From contig NW_019091363.1 in assembly GCF_001949145.1 (NCBI RefSeq), forward strand, positions 1,492,814-1,524,178: a stretch of 31,365 bases of DNA. The letters are read 5' to 3'. This document shows, in pieces, positions 30,128 through 31,365 of the stretch. Under the pieces are notes generated by a model. That model saw only the letters and a list, made by a program, of their open reading frames with translations. It ran no database searches and was not told where the DNA came from. Each line of letters starts with the position of its first letter. Positions within the stretch are counted from its first letter, which is position 1. The DNA is from Acanthaster planci (Eukaryota; Echinodermata; Asteroidea; Valvatida; Acanthasteridae). Made by a program: the position numbers and the translations under genes.

Positions 30128-30712
30128 CTGGTAACAATAAAATAGGAGAGAATGTTTTTAAGCAGGATGATCATGAATATGAAGGGGAAATCACAATTAA
30201 TTCTGCTTGGCAATCCATTTTTAGAATTCATTCAATTCATTTTTAGAACTCTTCAACTGCTAGAAAGGTTAACGAACACCATTAACCACCATGCACACTG
30301 TTCAGCATCGTTGACATGTAGGTCAAGGTACAAAATAGAAAATAATTTCACTTTCCTAGGCCTATGTACTCTTCACAAAATTCATGGTTGTAGAGGTGAT
30401 ACACCACGTCAACGGATGCACATACGGTAGGCTTACTGCGACATTTTCAGTAAAACAATCCTCCCCGTGCATCCATGCTACAGTATGTCCTCATGATGAT
30501 GATGTACATGTAGGTCCTAGCTACATGTACAGGAGCTACGTCTGCTCATGGGCCTACGGTGACACGCAATCAAACATGTCAAACATCAATACAATTTCGG
30601 CTGGAATCCTAACGGATTTTCATAGGGATGATTACACATTTCCAGTCAACATGTGGCTGACAAACTTTATAGAAGTAAAGTAATCGTAATCGTAGTATTT
30701 GTTAACACAAAC
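30128..30712 (-). other. VMA21 intron 1
   Basis: This 585-nt intron contains short inverted TACATGTA words around 30,503-30,531 and nothing else recognisable. Confidence 0.65.
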
Positions 30713-30744
30713 CTATGCACTGCCACATCCGATTTATCTGCCAT
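30713..30744 (-). CDS. VMA21: VMA21 coding exon 1 (residues 1-11)
   Basis: The start context caacaATGG is good. The exon reads MADKSDVAVH, with AG of an arginine codon before donor gtttgt. A very short first coding exon is also found in vertebrate VMA21. It is recognised by position, phase and start context rather than similarity. Confidence 0.8.
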
Positions 30745-31365
30745 TGTTGACCAGCTGTATGTTCATTTGATGCCCGTGTTTTTGTTACAGCGCCCTCTAT
30801 CGGACGGTTGAGGAATTTTTATAGTCAGACTCCTTAATGAAATCTCTTCTCTTCCTAAATTGTGCATAGTTTCTTATGTATAGGCCCAATGACGTTGAGG
30901 TGCAAGACAGACATTGTTGTGCTACAACAAGTGAAAAATTGCACAGCACAGGTTGCTCAATCTCACTCTCAGAGTCTCAAATCTGACGTTCAGAATTACG
31001 ATTATGGTCCCAGAAAATAAATCGTAGGAGGATGAATTTGCGAGGTCTTTTTCAGGACTTTAATCCAAGGTAATTGTCAGTTTTGATTTATCAGCTGAAT
31101 GGGTGTTACTCAGTGTCGTGATTGCCGTGATTGAATACTCACTCATAGCCCCACTGTACTTGTGTGGCATGGATCACTCCCGATTTATCCTTAGCCACAC
31201 ATCCGTATGCGCAATTTCGTGTTGGCGTACTGAACATTTTTGGCGCACCCACTTATAATCGTGGGCGCAATTTCTTTTGCATACGAACATGATTCTTGAC
31301 CTTTCCGTTTTGTAAATACTATTTATTGAATGATTTCACTCACGTTATTCAGGTATTTTCTAGTC
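30745..31365. other. VMA21 upstream region
   Basis: The promoter and 5' UTR of VMA21 should lie here. ACAGCGCCCTC is at 30787-30797, about 43 nt upstream of the ATG. No TATA box or coding sequence was recognised out to the right edge. Confidence 0.5.

Larger units (their letters stand above)
29229..30744 (-). other. VMA21: VMA21 gene locus (V-ATPase assembly factor), complete coding region
   Basis: VMA21 is a small ER membrane protein that chaperones assembly of the proton-translocating V0 sector of the vacuolar ATPase. Three coding exons (32, 113 and 149 nt) join in phase to 97 residues; the human protein has 101. The layout fits: a short polar N-terminus, a membrane segment at about residues 22-42, the conserved KAFIFDG turn (43-49) matching KSYIFEG, and a second membrane segment at about 59-82 containing FYAAMTAVVTVHIVLAMF, the family signature. 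Both termini would face the cytosol. The C-terminus ends REVKRE; yeast Vma21 uses a dilysine ER-retrieval signal, and whether KR near this end does the same is uncertain. The gene is convergent with AMDHD2. Confidence 0.93.

Noticed and set aside
31209-31274. GCGCAATTTC repeated 56 nt apart near the right edge
   Set aside because: Only ten bases are shared, with no further similarity, and the window ends before any context can be judged.

Overview
The window is nuclear DNA from an animal. Three genes are split into many short exons with GT..AG introns, and the remainder is AT-rich intron and intergenic sequence full of small inverted-repeat transposons. The words TACATGTA and TAGGCCTA recur constantly, and one short element begins GGGGCCAATTTCATAG. 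Together with animal-type gene content, this suggests a marine invertebrate deuterostome, most likely an echinoderm. That placement is inference; no mitochondrial or rRNA marker is present.

Left part (about 1-14,350, minus strand): most of a MCMDC2 gene, the meiotic MCM-domain protein. Eleven exons chain in phase from an ATG at 12569 down to 530, giving about 448 codons. Two more probable exons lie at 381-424 and about 30-240, and the C-terminal third lies beyond the left edge. The zinc finger (CX4C plus CX2C) is intact, but the Walker A and Walker B positions are degenerate.

Middle part (about 14,350-26,160, plus strand): a complete AMDHD2 gene, N-acetylglucosamine-6-phosphate deacetylase. 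Eight coding exons join in phase into a 415-residue protein with all recognisable metal-binding and catalytic residues. MCMDC2 and AMDHD2 are head to head around a CpG-richer interval (about 14,290-14,530) that looks like a shared promoter. AMDHD2 introns carry a TTAA-flanked MITE nested in another MITE, a hAT-like element, and large foldback elements including a 513-bp near-perfect palindrome.

Right part (about 28,000-30,800, minus strand): a complete three-exon VMA21 gene, the V-ATPase assembly factor of the ER (97 residues), tail to tail with AMDHD2. Between the two 3' ends I see only small inverted repeats.

The three genes have unrelated jobs (meiotic recombination, hexosamine recycling, V-ATPase assembly), so only the head-to-head arrangement suggests coordination. 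I found no new multi-gene system. The most unusual material is the set of foldback and nested elements, and an 11-mer (ACAGCGCCCTC) present at both promoter regions.
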